Below are positions 25,071 through 36,474 of a stretch of 64,000 bases of DNA, one piece after another. The DNA comes from Turnera subulata (lineage: Eukaryota; Streptophyta; Magnoliopsida; Malpighiales; Passifloraceae): NCBI GenBank assembly GCA_028386065.3, contig JAKUCV010007354.1, positions 162,049 through 226,048 on the forward strand, in the 5' to 3' direction. The notes beneath the pieces are model-generated. The model did not search any database, was not told the origin of the DNA, and saw only the letters and a program-made list of their open reading frames with translations. The stretch's first letter is position 1. Each line of letters opens with the position of its first letter. The position numbers were made by a program, and so were the translations under genes.

Positions 25071-27319
25071 AGGTGTACCTGGGGTATCACAAATGCTGAA
25101 CTCACTCTTTGCAGGCGTGCAATGAATAGATGCTTTGCACACTCCCTGTCGCATGAGTAGGGAAACGCCAAAAGCATAAACTCAATTGAGAGAAACTCAA
25201 TTATGGTTAAATGACATTTTGTGTCCATAAACTCAATTCCACCACAACTGATTGTGCCTCTTGAGACCGGATCCAACCACCTACAAGTCTCGGGTCAACC
25301 CTACCACACAATCATCAAAATCCAATACCCGCAATGAAACCAAAAACTCAATCCCATCAAACGCGGATAACCCATAGAGAGATGAAAGTCATGGATGCTT
25401 AGCCAACTCCGATTTACAATCCATGAGAGCATTCCGGCTCTGCTTCTCTTGGTCTACATGAACCAATGATGCAATCCATAAGAACAACCAAGAGCACTCT
25501 CAGTTTCTCAAGCAAACACCCATAATTAACACCAAAACACCATCAAATCCTCATCATCTACTCAAATCATCCATATATCAAACTTAAAAGAAGAGGAAAG
25601 AGTGGGTAAATCCTTAACCGTTACAGAAGAAGGTCGGAACCCAAAGATTTGTCGTTGGTATTCACTGAGTTAGTAATCGAGGTTGGGCTCTACCTGATTC
25701 AACGTCCCTATGGCGAAAATTCTTGCGCCATGGCTCACAGGGTTCTCGAAGAACAACCTCGGCTTCCCCGCCTCGCGATCTATCACTGCTTGAAAGGAAA
25801 GAGGAAGGGACACATTCGGCTCGGTTCCTCTCTACCCGCCTCGGCTCGTTCGCCTTGAGGTGTTAGGCGTACGAAGCTCGATTGGAGAAGATGAGGGCAT
25901 GGGTGGCGGCTAGAGTTTGTTAGAAGGGAAAGAGAAGAGGTAAGAGAGAAAAGAGAAGAGAGGCTCAGATGAGGCGAAGAGAACGAAGAAGAGAAAATGG
26001 GGAGGAGAGCGAGGATATGATGGCTTTTATACCTCGCCAATAAGAGTTAGGCTTTCCTGCTCTATCAAAACGACACTTTTTGGGGACGCCCTTGCCAACC
26101 ATTTGGTAAAATTTTCTTCTACACTTTACTAGAATGCACGAGTCGAGAGACTCTTTTCTTGGCATGCTATTTTTGAAAACAGAGATATTTTTTAGGGAGA
26201 AAAATTGTAGGGTGGTAGTATATTATTTTCTTTTCCTTGTAGTTTCCATTTTATTGGCGATGAAGGAATTAAGATAGCCATATGTTGTGATAAATTGGAA
26301 TTCAATAGATGTTGCCCACTAAATTTATGCAACCCACACGGCTCCCTCCCTTTTTCTGTCCTATTTAATATCTTGATTTTTTACTGACCAATCCAAATTC
26401 GAGAATGTAAGTTATACACTTAAATGTAATTGAGTCTCCTAAGAATTCAATAGTTAAGTTTCTAATAAAGATTTTTTACATCTCTAAACAGTAAACACTC
26501 AGGATTGAAAATCTGCTGGAAGCCTGGAACGGAACTGAACTAATTACTATTTGGAACGATTCTACATTTGGAATTGTTGGGCCCTTGTGTTTAATAAAAA
26601 GAAACATCAAATTACAAAGGGGACAAGCTATATCAAATGCATTAACCCACGCAGGGTTCATTGGGCTTTGTCTTTTCATTATTGACACTCTCCACTGCTC
26701 CATTTCCTTTTAACATGTTCAGTAACTCAGCCCAGCCAGAGCTTTCTAGGCCCCTAGGAATACCTGCTGAATTATAAGCCCACGGCAATGATAAAGAGAC
26801 CATTTTTTTTCTATCCCACATTAATATGGATTCGTGAGAGATTTTCTGCAAACATAATGACTCAAACCCAGCGGAAGCAAATCAGTTATCACTTAGACCT
26901 CCACATTGGTGGAGACCATTTGTTCCTAGTACAAGAAGGTTCACCTTCATTCTATAATTTCATGTGCAGTCCTTGTACAATTTGGTTTAAAATAAAGCTA
27001 AAATCTCCCAACTTGATATTTTCATCTCTTTGTTGACAATTAGAGTTATTTTAAGCAATCATCACTTTAATTTAATAAAAAATGAGCTATATAGTTCCCA
27101 AAATGGGTTCCTTAGAAGTTATAATTCTATCAAAAGCACCTACAAATCTAATTGCCTTGAAATTGCTTTGCCATAAAAGATGTAGCCGGAGCAGCTTTCA
27201 ACTTTGGCGCGCTTTAAACAGCCTTTCCATCCTGGAAATGGTATGGGTATTGCCTTAAGTTTCAACTTTAAAATTTTCAGAGAAAAACTTTACTCGAATT
27301 ATTCATTCAAGACCAGAAG
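25071..27319. other. Intergenic or repeat-derived DNA, no gene seen
   Basis: No frame here shows a known domain. The stretch 25650-26040 is richer in GC and purines, like a transcribed leader, and may belong to another LTR. The remainder is AT-rich. Confidence 0.5.
27315..27319. repeat. Target-site duplication AGAAG (left copy)
   Basis: AGAAG directly before the LTR start; the second copy is at 33573-33577. Confidence 0.85.
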
Positions 27320-27535
27320 TGTTATAAAACGTGTGATTATACTGTGGATGTCACTGTGGATCACTGTTCTACCTAACTAATTTTTGTATATATACACTAT
27401 GAAGATGAATGAAAATGATGAGCAACACAGCTCGGTCCACCCCCCAGCTTCCTTCTTTTTTTCATCTCTTCTCCATTCTTTTTCTTCATCAGAAATTCCC
27501 CATTAATGATTCCTATTAATGAATTATTTACAACA
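27320..27535 (+). repeat. 5' LTR of the copia-type element (216 bp)
   Basis: Starts TGTTATAAAACG, ends TTTACAACA. Confidence 0.9.
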
Positions 27536-27559
27536 CGTTATCAGCACGAAATCGCCTCT

Positions 27560-28320
27560 ACCCGAGCATTGCAAGCTTCGTTTCGCAGAGAAGAAAAAAG
27601 GAGAAGCTCCGTTTCGCAAAAAAAAAAGGGAGAGGAAGGTGAATAGTGCACCACCCCCTCTTCGGCACTGTTCACACAGAAGAGTTCCCCGCCGCCTCTC
27701 GGGACACCGCCACCACCGGTGTGTCCCCCTCGCCGTCGCCGACCATCTGACGCCGCCCCCACCCGCATCCGCTACCTGACGCGCCGCCAGAGGCCGAAGA
27801 CCCGACGGCGCGCCCGGCAACCCGCGAGACACGACCGGGCCTGTCTCCTTCCTCACACATTCCGCCTCCAGCCTTGACGCCGCGACCACCTCGACGCCTT
27901 GCCGCAGCCGCCTGTCGTCGCCACCCCGTCCTGCGCCGCCGCAACCACCTCGACGCCTGGCCGCAGCCGCCTGTCGTCGCCACCCCGTCCTGCGCCGCCG
28001 CGACTCCCGTCCTAGGTGCGCAGACCCGGCTGGTGAAGAAGACGACCCGATTTATCAGTCGGGTCGCCACCTTATGTGGGTTGCTGCATCTGGGCCTCAA
28101 CGGGCCTGGGATTTTGGCACTGTGCATAGGCCCGGACTGGCGCTGTTCATGGCCCAGTCCAGTCCGTTTTAAAAAAAAAAGTGATATGTGGGCTAGGGCT
28201 GATGCGGGCCGAATCTTGGTGTGCTGGTGCCGGCCGGACCTGGCAGGCCCGTGCTGGGCTCCTTGCCCTGGGCCAGGCCTGCACCTGGGCTTATGTTTCT
28301 GGGCCGAATTTTCTGGCCCA
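27560..28320 (+). other. GC-rich leader segment inside the copia element
   Basis: A GC-rich stretch foreign in composition to the rest of the element. It contains a direct tandem duplication of about 60 bp (27886-28005, with the repeated words GCCGCAGCCGCCTGTCGTCG and CACCCCGTCCTGCG). It has open frames on both strands, as GC-rich DNA often does, and no known domain. It may be captured host DNA or an element leader. Confidence 0.5.
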
Positions 28321-28542
28321 GCCTAAAAAAAAAGGAAAATCTGAAATATATATATTTTTGGAAAAATAAATAATGAAAAAATTTGGGAAAACAAGAGAAA
28401 AGAAAGAGAGAGAGAGAAAAATAGAGAAAAGACAAAAAAAGGGAGAGAAATATATATACATATATGATAATTAATATAGCCGAAAGATTTATCGAGTAGG
28501 CATATATTTTATCTATTATTATGTTTTACTTAATATTCAATA

Positions 28543-28810
28543 TTGGCCGGCTAAGCCGCCTTATCTCTTTGTTGGCCGGCAAAGCCGCCTTGTTTCATTT
28601 GTTGGCCGGTTAAGCCGTTTTTTTTTACAAATGGGCTCATAAAAGGCCCATTGTTTTTAATTTTTCGTTATTGGTCTATGAAAAGGACCATTATATTTAT
28701 TTTCTTGCTTTAATTTAAGTTCTGATTGGGCTATTAAAAGGCCCATTGTATTTATATTTCTTGTTTTTAATTTTCTATATGTTTTGCTTGGGCTCATACA
28801 AGGCCCATCA
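28543..28810 (+). repeat. Two sets of short hairpin repeats in the copia leader
   Basis: First set: three GGCCGGCTAAGCCGCC-like words (28545-28560, 28574-28589, 28603-28618), each a CGGC-N3-GCCG inverted repeat or a close variant. Second set: four hairpins with a 5 bp stem and 9 nt loop at 28632-28650, 28672-28690, 28727-28745 and 28789-28807. Three have the stem TGGGC/GCCCA; the second has TGGTC/GACCA. Confidence 0.75.
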
Positions 28811-29898
28811 GTTTTTAATTTTCTGTCATTTATATTGGGGTAATTAACAAAAAGTCCCTGTTTATTTAATTAAGTCTTTTATTATTTGATTTTGGGCCCT
28901 CAAAATTTCCGGAAGAAATTTATCATGGGCATTAAATAGTTTGGAATACTAAATGAAAGAGTCCAGAAGACTCAAAAATGCACCAAAGACCGGAAGTCTT
29001 ACTGCCAAAAGGTCCTGCAAATCTTTATATGACCACCAGAAGTTGGACTCTGACTAACCACCAGAAGATGGTTACTCTCACGAAATTTAAATACAAGTGT
29101 ACGCACCTGAAGCAAATGTGTGTCCCTGAAGGATAAATGTAATGTTGATGATACCATAATTGGTCAAGATAACGACCACGATATTGAAATATTATTCTTG
29201 CTTACCCTGAAGGTGCAAGTTTGACATATATTGATTAATTTAATTTTTATGTTTAGTTTTATCATTTTTGTTATATTTATTATCTTATGTTTATCTTTAT
29301 TGCTGCCTAATTCTTTTATGTACATGGATTTGTCGTTTCTCGAATAATGACCCGGACTTTTGTCCTGAAGACAATGCAACGATATATTCCGAAATTAATA
29401 AACGGAAATTATCCATATAAAAGTAAACTAATCCGCTCCAGAAGAGCATAGGTTTTTAATGTGCTCCTGAAGAGCAATATTTTACCTACCCAAAAATGCA
29501 ACAGCATTCAAGGGGGAGAGGAAAACTGTATGTGAATACTGTTGCATACCTATACTGTGAAGATCACAAGTGTAACTATGATCTAGAAGATCATATACTT
29601 ACGCTCTGGAAGAGCATAAACTCCTGAAGAGTATAAAATTTTCTTGTTTATAGCAATTAAACAAATTGTTTTGGATCCCATTAAATTGATTCTGCTCCAT
29701 TCCTTGAAGTGAATGAGACAGTATAGTGCCTGTTGCCAAGGATATGGAAGAAATTATTCCAACTATTATGACTGTGAAGATTATGACAAAAGGCAAGACT
29801 AAAAGAAAAACATACATATTATTACTACAGAAGGGATCATTACTTGAGAACATCCACATAGAGGAATTGTTCTCATACATAAAGCTGAATGAAATTAT

Positions 29899-30582
29899 TT
29901 AACGGTTGGGTACAACATTAACCCTGAAACTCTGAGCCTCACCATTAATGTTGACCCTAACACTGTCGTTCCAGGAGAACCATATACAACCCATGTTGTT
30001 TTCTCCAGGTATCTCAAACCGATTCGTTGGAGGAAAACGAAGTGGAATCACACCATGATTCTCTCCTGCTTGCCACAAAGTCTCAGTAATCAGTACCATA
30101 TTAGGCTTGTACTGATTCTTCAGATCTCTTAAGGTACGCACAAAGTCTTGAGACCTTCTTGCTACACCCCTGCAATTCCATAGTAGAAGTCGTACCTTAG
30201 GCCATGTAGGTGGTAAACCAGTCACCCTTTGGACGCTCCGAGCCATCATAGAAACCTGATAATAATTGCTTTAATTTAAAATCTGACATGAAGGCTCCAG
30301 CTGAAATTCCTGCAGTCTATTAGATATGAAAAACATAATAGAGTTAGCCGAGCCATAAAAGGAAGCCCTTAGATTGCTTTGGTCCTCTAGGAAGAATGTT
30401 TCTTCCATAGGAGTTACAAAGAACCTAGATGAATAAAGTTCATCAACAAACACTAAACGAGGAATTCTCGCCAGATCATTTGGTATTTCCTCTTGCTACT
30501 CATTCACCATGCTATAAGCTAACCTATTCCTTCTTCCTAATGAGGCACCCTCAACAAAGAAAACAGTAGCTGGGGAAGGCAT
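29899..30582 (-). pseudogene. LINE-type endonuclease fragment with upstream ORF, antisense in the copia element
   Basis: On the minus strand, 29899-30249 encodes a segment with LLLWNCRGV... and MVLITET, the start of an AP-endonuclease-like domain as found in plant LINE retroelements. The segment stops after about 116 residues, before RT. The same frame extends upstream to an ATG at 30582 (MPSPATVFFVEGASLG), broken by two stop codons. The sequence just before MMARSVQ ends in a polypyrimidine-poor but AG-ending acceptor-like site. It lies antisense inside the internal region of the copia-type element and is either a nested LINE remnant or captured DNA. Confidence 0.6.
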
Positions 30583-33360
30583 TTTTTGAGTTTTCTGTTT
30601 CTTTGCTTTGTTGAATTTTCTGTATCTTTGAATTTTGCTGTATCTTCCTAAGCAATCTCCCCCCTTCTTATAGCCTGAGCATAGACAGCCAGGTGTCCCC
30701 GAAAAGTTCCAGAAGATTTTTTCGGTGGATTGTATTATTTTTCAGAAAATTTCAAAGCTTTACAATCCTTGAGGATTTGCTTTTGGAAATGTCTGCCACT
30801 ACATTAATTATTGCTCAATAATTCTGATCCTTTCGACATGAGTGGCAGATATAAGCTTAAAATTGGTACACAACAGCCTGAAGCTGGTACCCATCAAAAG
30901 CTAGTAAAAATAGCAGCCTGAAGCTGGTACCAACTTAAAGTTGGTTTATTTGATTTATTTGGCATGACCGGTTGGGCCATCCTGGGTCAATAATGATGCA
31001 CTAAATTTATTTGGTCATTCATTGAAAAACCAGAAGTTTTACAATCAATGAATTTCCATGTGTTTGTTTGTTGCGAAATTAATAATACGGCCATCAAAAG
31101 ATGAGATTGGCCTAGACCAGCAAATTTGGGATATGAACGCGGAATGATAAATCCGTTGTGTTGACCATCTAGGTAATTTTCACGATGCATCAACTAGATG
31201 GTCTATTATGTGACGCAAGTTGGCATTGTGCACACTGATTTAATAATTAAGCCACTTGCGGCATATGTCCCTACTTATGTTATTAGACTATATGTCTAGA
31301 TAATGCTGGTATGTTTCTTCAATGGAGAATGTATATCATTGGAAATAAACCCAAAGAGATCTGGGCCATATTGACAATTGATTGTAGGACCATTGATGAA
31401 ATATGACTATGGTATTTTATACGCAGTAAATGTGCATCAAGCCAATAAGATATTATAAGATCATAAGATCTCCCCATTGGTTCTTGGTCACAAAATATCT
31501 CCCATCTTCGGACCGTTGGTTGTATAGTATATTATGCTCCACCACAGCATAGTTAATCTGGTCCTTAAAAAATTTTGGGAATAGATGTTAGGTAATCTCC
31601 ATCAAATCACAACATTATTGAAACTATTGACTAAAAGATTGGAGATTCATTTATAGCAAGATTTGTTTATTGATAATTCGATATGTGTGTATACCCAACA
31701 TTAGGGGGAGAAAGAAGCAGTTGGATCAAGTTTGTTGAAATGCATAATGTATATGAATGTTGATCCTCATATAAATTAACGTGAACCTGAAGTTCAAAAG
31801 AAGATGATTCATTTGCAGGAAAATTGATATGCAATTGCCAGACATATTTAAATTAAGTGTGACCATATACCAGCTGCAAATGCTCCTGTTTCAATTGATG
31901 TTCTTGAAGAACAATATAAGTATGCAAATGAATCTATAGATTATACTCGGTTCCAAAAAAGAAAAGAAATTCTCGATAGAGAATAAAGGAGCAAAGTGAT
32001 AAGATGGCCCCAGTAAGAAAATATGGCCTCTAGTAGAGGTTTGAATTAAAAGTTCCCCAGAAGAGGTAGATTTTCTGACACAAATTGATAAAGTTCCAGA
32101 AGTTACTCAGGTACCTAAAATAAGTGAATATGATGAGATCTCAATTACAGTGTCAGAGATAAGATGGAACCGACATGAAATAACCGTCGACGGAATACAA
32201 TTTTTATTTATTTTACATAGCGCTAAAATGAGGATCATGAACCTACTAATGAATGTAGGTGTTGTATGATTGGGCAAAATAAAGAAATATGATTAAAGGC
32301 TGTGTTGGAATCGCTTGTGAAGCGAGAAAATTTTCGGACCGGTAGTCCGTACACCAGATGGGTGTAAAATTGATCGATCGTAAAATGGGTACCTGTGCGA
32401 AAAGAAAATGAGATAAAGCACGGTTGCACAAGGTTTTTTTTTTTACCCGAACGATCTGGAATTAAACTCCCCTGTGGTGGATGCAATTATTTTGATAAGT
32501 CTGGCATTATATGAAAAGAATTAGAAAGGTATCTAATGAATGCTATTACAGCCTATTAGTATGGATCCATAAGATTATGATATATGTATATATATATGAT
32601 CCCTGAAGGATCTAAGTTGCCTGAAGCAACCGATTCCCTGGAAATTACAAAGTTGAACTAAATTGATCTTTATATGGTTTAAATAATTTTTGAGTATGGA
32701 TGTGTTTTGTGATTGGAACTCCCGAAGAAGCTTCCAAATACCGTGCTATTTGACTGGTCCTGGAGTACCCTGTTGAAGTGCAATATGTATTGCCAAGAAA
32801 ATAAAGCCTGGAGCTTTTGACTTAAGCCTATTGGCAAGATATGAATTTACTCTTATCTTCGGGGTATAAAAGATGTGGTATCATGTTAATCCTGTAAGCC
32901 CGAAGAAAGAAGAGTTGGTTCTTGCAGATACTGATTCCCCACTTGATCCACAAAAGACACAGCCGGACATCTGTCACAATTTTACACATGAAATTGTTGC
33001 ATCATTGGGACTACAAAAAGCAAGAGGGCAAGGCAGACGCTCCAACAACAAAATTATGAAGATAAAGCTACCCACATTGTCCAGTTGAAGTAATGATGTA
33101 TTAAAAGTGACCAGACAAGGCACACATCACCAGAAGTTGACAAGAGAATTATTGGCATGCAACGACAACAAGAAATCAAGAGAGGCCAAAATGAGGGGGA
33201 GTAGAATACGCACTACACTCTTTTTTCCTTCACCAAGTTTTTATCCCACAGGGTTTTTCTTGGTAAGGTTTTTAATGAGGCAGTTCCCCATTTAGCATAT
33301 TCTACCCAAGTTCCCCATTTAGCGTATTCTACCCAAAACACAGTGACATCTAAGGGAGAG

Positions 33361-33572
33361 TGTTATAAAACGTGTGATTATACTGTGGATGTCACTGTGG
33401 ATCACTGTTCTACCTAACTAATTTTTGTATATACTATGAAGATGAATGAAAATGATGAGCAACACAGCTCGGTCCACCCCCCAGCTCCCTTCTTTTTTTC
33501 ATCTCTTCTCCATTCTTTTTCTTCATCAGAATTTCCCCATTAATGATTCCTATTAATGAATTATTTACAACA
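33361..33572 (+). repeat. 3' LTR of the copia-type element (212 bp)
   Basis: Nearly identical to 27320-27535: one 4 bp indel and two substitutions were seen by eye. Confidence 0.9.
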
Positions 33573-33577
33573 AGAAG
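33573..33577. repeat. Target-site duplication AGAAG (right copy)
   Basis: Matches 27315-27319. Confidence 0.85.
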
Positions 33578-33637
33578 TTCTTTTTAGGAAAAGTCCAATA
33601 GTTATGTAAAGGCTAAAGCCAACAAATGAGCCAGAAT

Positions 33638-34196
33638 TAGACCTGGCAATTCGTGTTGTCGTGTCGGGTTCGTGTCGGGTTGAACAGGTAAACGAGTTCT
33701 GATTCTTCAACCCGACCCAACCCATTTAATAATCGTGTCGGGTCGTGTCAAACCCGTTTAATATTGTGTCGGGTTCGGGTTGACCCGCCGGTTACCTATT
33801 AAGTCCAACAAGCCTAAAAACTAATTTGAAATTTTTCTATTTTGCACAAGTCGTTGTATTTTTTAGGCAAATAGGCATATAATTAAATGTGCTCACATAG
33901 AATCATAATGTAATAATATTTTAAAGCATTTGTAAAATTATATTTGGATGATTTTGGTAACTTTGGCCTTAAATATTAAATAAGTCTTACATTGAATCAG
34001 GAAAGTATTTATACCTTAAATATAATCGGGTCATAAACAGGTACCCATCGGGTTGGAGGGTCAACCCGCTACCTGACCTGCTAATTTTCGGGTCGTGTCG
34101 GGTCGACCCATTTAACTAAACGGGTTGAAAATCTCTGACCTATACCTGCTAATTTCGTGTCGGGTTGTCGTGTCAATACCCGTTTTGCCAGGTCTA
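33638..34196. mobile_element. hAT-type MITE, 559 bp
   Basis: Terminal inverted repeats TAGACCTGGCAA (left) and TTGCCAGGTCTA (right) are framed by a perfect 8 bp duplication GCCAGAAT at 33630-33637 and 34197-34204. The 8 bp duplication is the hAT signature. Subterminal regions are packed with CGTGTCGGGTT words in both orientations. There is no transposase frame, so it is non-autonomous. Confidence 0.9.
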
Positions 34197-34204
34197 GCCA
34201 GAAT

Positions 34205-35540
34205 AGCCGTTCTATAATAAACTATTTAGGGGGTGGCAAAGAAAGTAATGTTGACAGAAGGAATTAAAAGTTATATTTACCCCTACAACGTGTTTTTATC
34301 AACCTGACTTCTAAATCCTAATCAAATAGAATATTCCAGTTATTCAAAAAATAAATTGCATGGATGGCGAGAGAGTTGAAAATGAATAATATTCTACGAG
34401 AAACCACATCTAGAATGCCGCCCGAGCTTTTCAAGTCATTCTCGCTAATTATTTAATCCCATTAATTACTCTGAAAAGGGCAAATCCATTTTTAAAACTC
34501 TAACTCCAATTTCTGACCAATGATTTGTTTTTAGCTTCCAATAGAAGACTTTTCATTTTAATTTACACACCTTCAAAAATAAAGTTGTTTATTAGTCGGA
34601 AGATGAGTTAATAAGCAGAGTCAACAGGTGAAATATGACTTTCCCAAGGCTTAATCAAATGCATGCATGCTTGGCCATAAACAATCAAATGATGAAACTG
34701 AAAAGAAGAAAAAACACAAACCCCTCATAACCCCACCCACTAACACCACTTATGATGAAATTAATCCCCTCTTTAGCAACTAATAATAGTGTTTCCTTAT
34801 TATCAAAAAAAATAATAGTGTTTCCTTAAAAGTATTAAACACATAGATAGTTGTGTCCCCCACGCCTTCGCTTCCACAACGCAGGCCAACAAATCGTGTC
34901 CGTTAAAAGGCTACACGACGTGACCCCCACCATCCACTCCGGTTCTCCCACGTGGCAACTTCCCATCATCTCCTAGCTCCACGTTTATGCATCCCGGCAA
35001 ACCGACGTCGCTGAAAGGGAGGGAAAGTAACGGTCTTTCAAAAAACCGAATTAATAATAATAATAATAGTAGTTGTCATTTTCAGGAAATGTAGAAATAA
35101 TGGGTTAAATCATATAATTAATTCCGTGTTCTCGATAATTTTAATCCCTCTACCCTACCGTGTTTATATTTTGTCTCCATATCAATTGATTTTGATTCCT
35201 CAAAAGAATTAAACTATTTTTTAGTGTTGGGTTGACGATATGTAAGATTCTTAGAACTATCCTTCACGGGAATTTTTTTTTAAAAAAAAAAAAATTGGCT
35301 AAAATTGATGAAGGAGACTAGTTAAATCAAAATTGAACCAAGTGTTAGCAAATTGGGAAAGAGGGGGCTAAAATTATCAACCTAGTGAGTGCATGAGCTA
35401 ATTAGTGCTTAACCCAAAAAATAATAGGCCGACAAGAGTTTTCAAAAGAGTAAAAGAAAATGAACCATACGAAACTCGCGGGAAAGTGTGTTATATAAGC
35501 TCGAGGGGAAAAGGAAGAGTGGGTTAGTTTGGCTTCCGTT
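34205..35540. other. Intergenic DNA upstream of the MLKL-like gene
   Basis: AT-rich DNA with no coding frame of note. It includes a G-box-type motif CACGTGGC at 34949-34956. Its distance from the MLKL-like start codon (about 1.5 kb) makes any regulatory link uncertain. Confidence 0.5.
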
Positions 35541-35543
35541 GAA

Positions 35544-35719
35544 ACCGCGACCTGTTCAACATTTTCTGTTCGGTTTTCCTTTTGGGTTTTCCCTTTGTCC
35601 AAAAGGAAAACAGAACAAAAAGAAACACAGCTCTTTTTTTTTTTTTTGACGAGATTAAGGAAAAAAAAATCAGTTGACAGCAAAAAAAAAATAATGTGAA
35701 AAACAGAACAGGTCGCGGT
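35544..35719. repeat. Nested inverted repeats upstream of the MLKL-like gene
   Basis: Outer arms of 14 bp, ACCGCGACCTGTTC at 35544-35557 and its reverse complement at 35706-35719. Inside them is a second, longer hairpin (35564-35585 with 35599-35620, one mismatch, 13-base loop) built on TTTTCCTTTTGG/CCAAAAGGAAAA. It may be a small MITE or a hairpin-forming precursor. Confidence 0.7.
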
Positions 35720-36474
35720 CAAATGTTTGGTTTGTCTTCATTCATGCGCTACCCAATTCCGTTAAGGTAACGGCCAACTAGAAAAAAAAAGAATGATACA
35801 TTACATGATACATGCATACATCATTGTTGTGAAGCATTGGAAATTCCGGTTCTTGGGTTTCTTTCTTATAAATTGTTGTTCTTTGTTGGATTTCTCTTAG
35901 GTACTTGTGTGGAAGCTTTTCTGGATTCCTTGATCGGTCAGTTCTTGCTTTGTATTTTGTTGTTGTTTTTGCTTTGTCATTTTTGGTTTCTATATATCCG
36001 GGATACCCTATACAGATATGGGTTGTTTGATCAGATTGGAGAGGTGTCCGTCGAGTTCTTTTGGGATCGAGAGTTTCTTGGTGAGAGAAGCAGAAGTTAC
36101 ACCTGAGGTACAGATTACTTAGAAAAAGAAAAAACCCATATTGTATTTTTTTGTTTCTGGTATTATTTGACTGAGTTGCATCATAAGAAATGGTTGTGTT
36201 TTTCTCCTGATGGTCTTTCGTTGATTCTGGTTTACGATACAATTTAATCCTCTTGTGTTTTGTTGTTGCAGATTTATGTATATTTTTGTTGGTTCTTGTC
36301 GCCTGATTTCTTTTTCTCTTTTGTTTTTGTTTTCTTATTTTTTTTTTTCTGTTGTTGCAGGTTCTGATTGATCATTTGAAGAAGTTGGATTTTGAAGTTG
36401 ACAAGAGATTTGCTTTTTGTATCTCCTGGGGTTAAATTCTATTCTGAAAGTTTTCTTCCAATCAGAGCCTTCAA

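Larger units (their letters stand above)
27320..33572 (+). mobile_element. Ty1/copia-type element with decayed coding region
   Basis: A 6253 bp element with short LTRs (27320-27535 and 33361-33572), a putative PBS (TTATCAGCACG, 27538-27548), a purine tract before the 3' LTR (TAAGGGAGAG, 33351-33360) and a perfect AGAAG duplication. Copia pol can be recognised only in pieces: around 31740-31960 an integrase-to-RT linker (MIHLQ..., IPAANAPVSIDVLEEQY) and around 32320-32480 the start of RT (KWVPV... and SPVVDAI), broken by many stops and shifts. The two LTRs differ by only two substitutions and one 4 bp indel, so the insertion looks recent although the pol is old and dead. The proteins for transposition therefore probably came from another element. 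Confidence 0.85.

Noticed and set aside
27524..28326. Frames up to 151 codons on both strands
   Set aside because: GC-rich leader of the copia-type element; coding is not supported by any motif.
35402..36242. Minus-strand frames of 106 and 154 codons
   Set aside because: They overlap the hairpin region and the probable 5' leader of the MLKL-like gene, with no domain.
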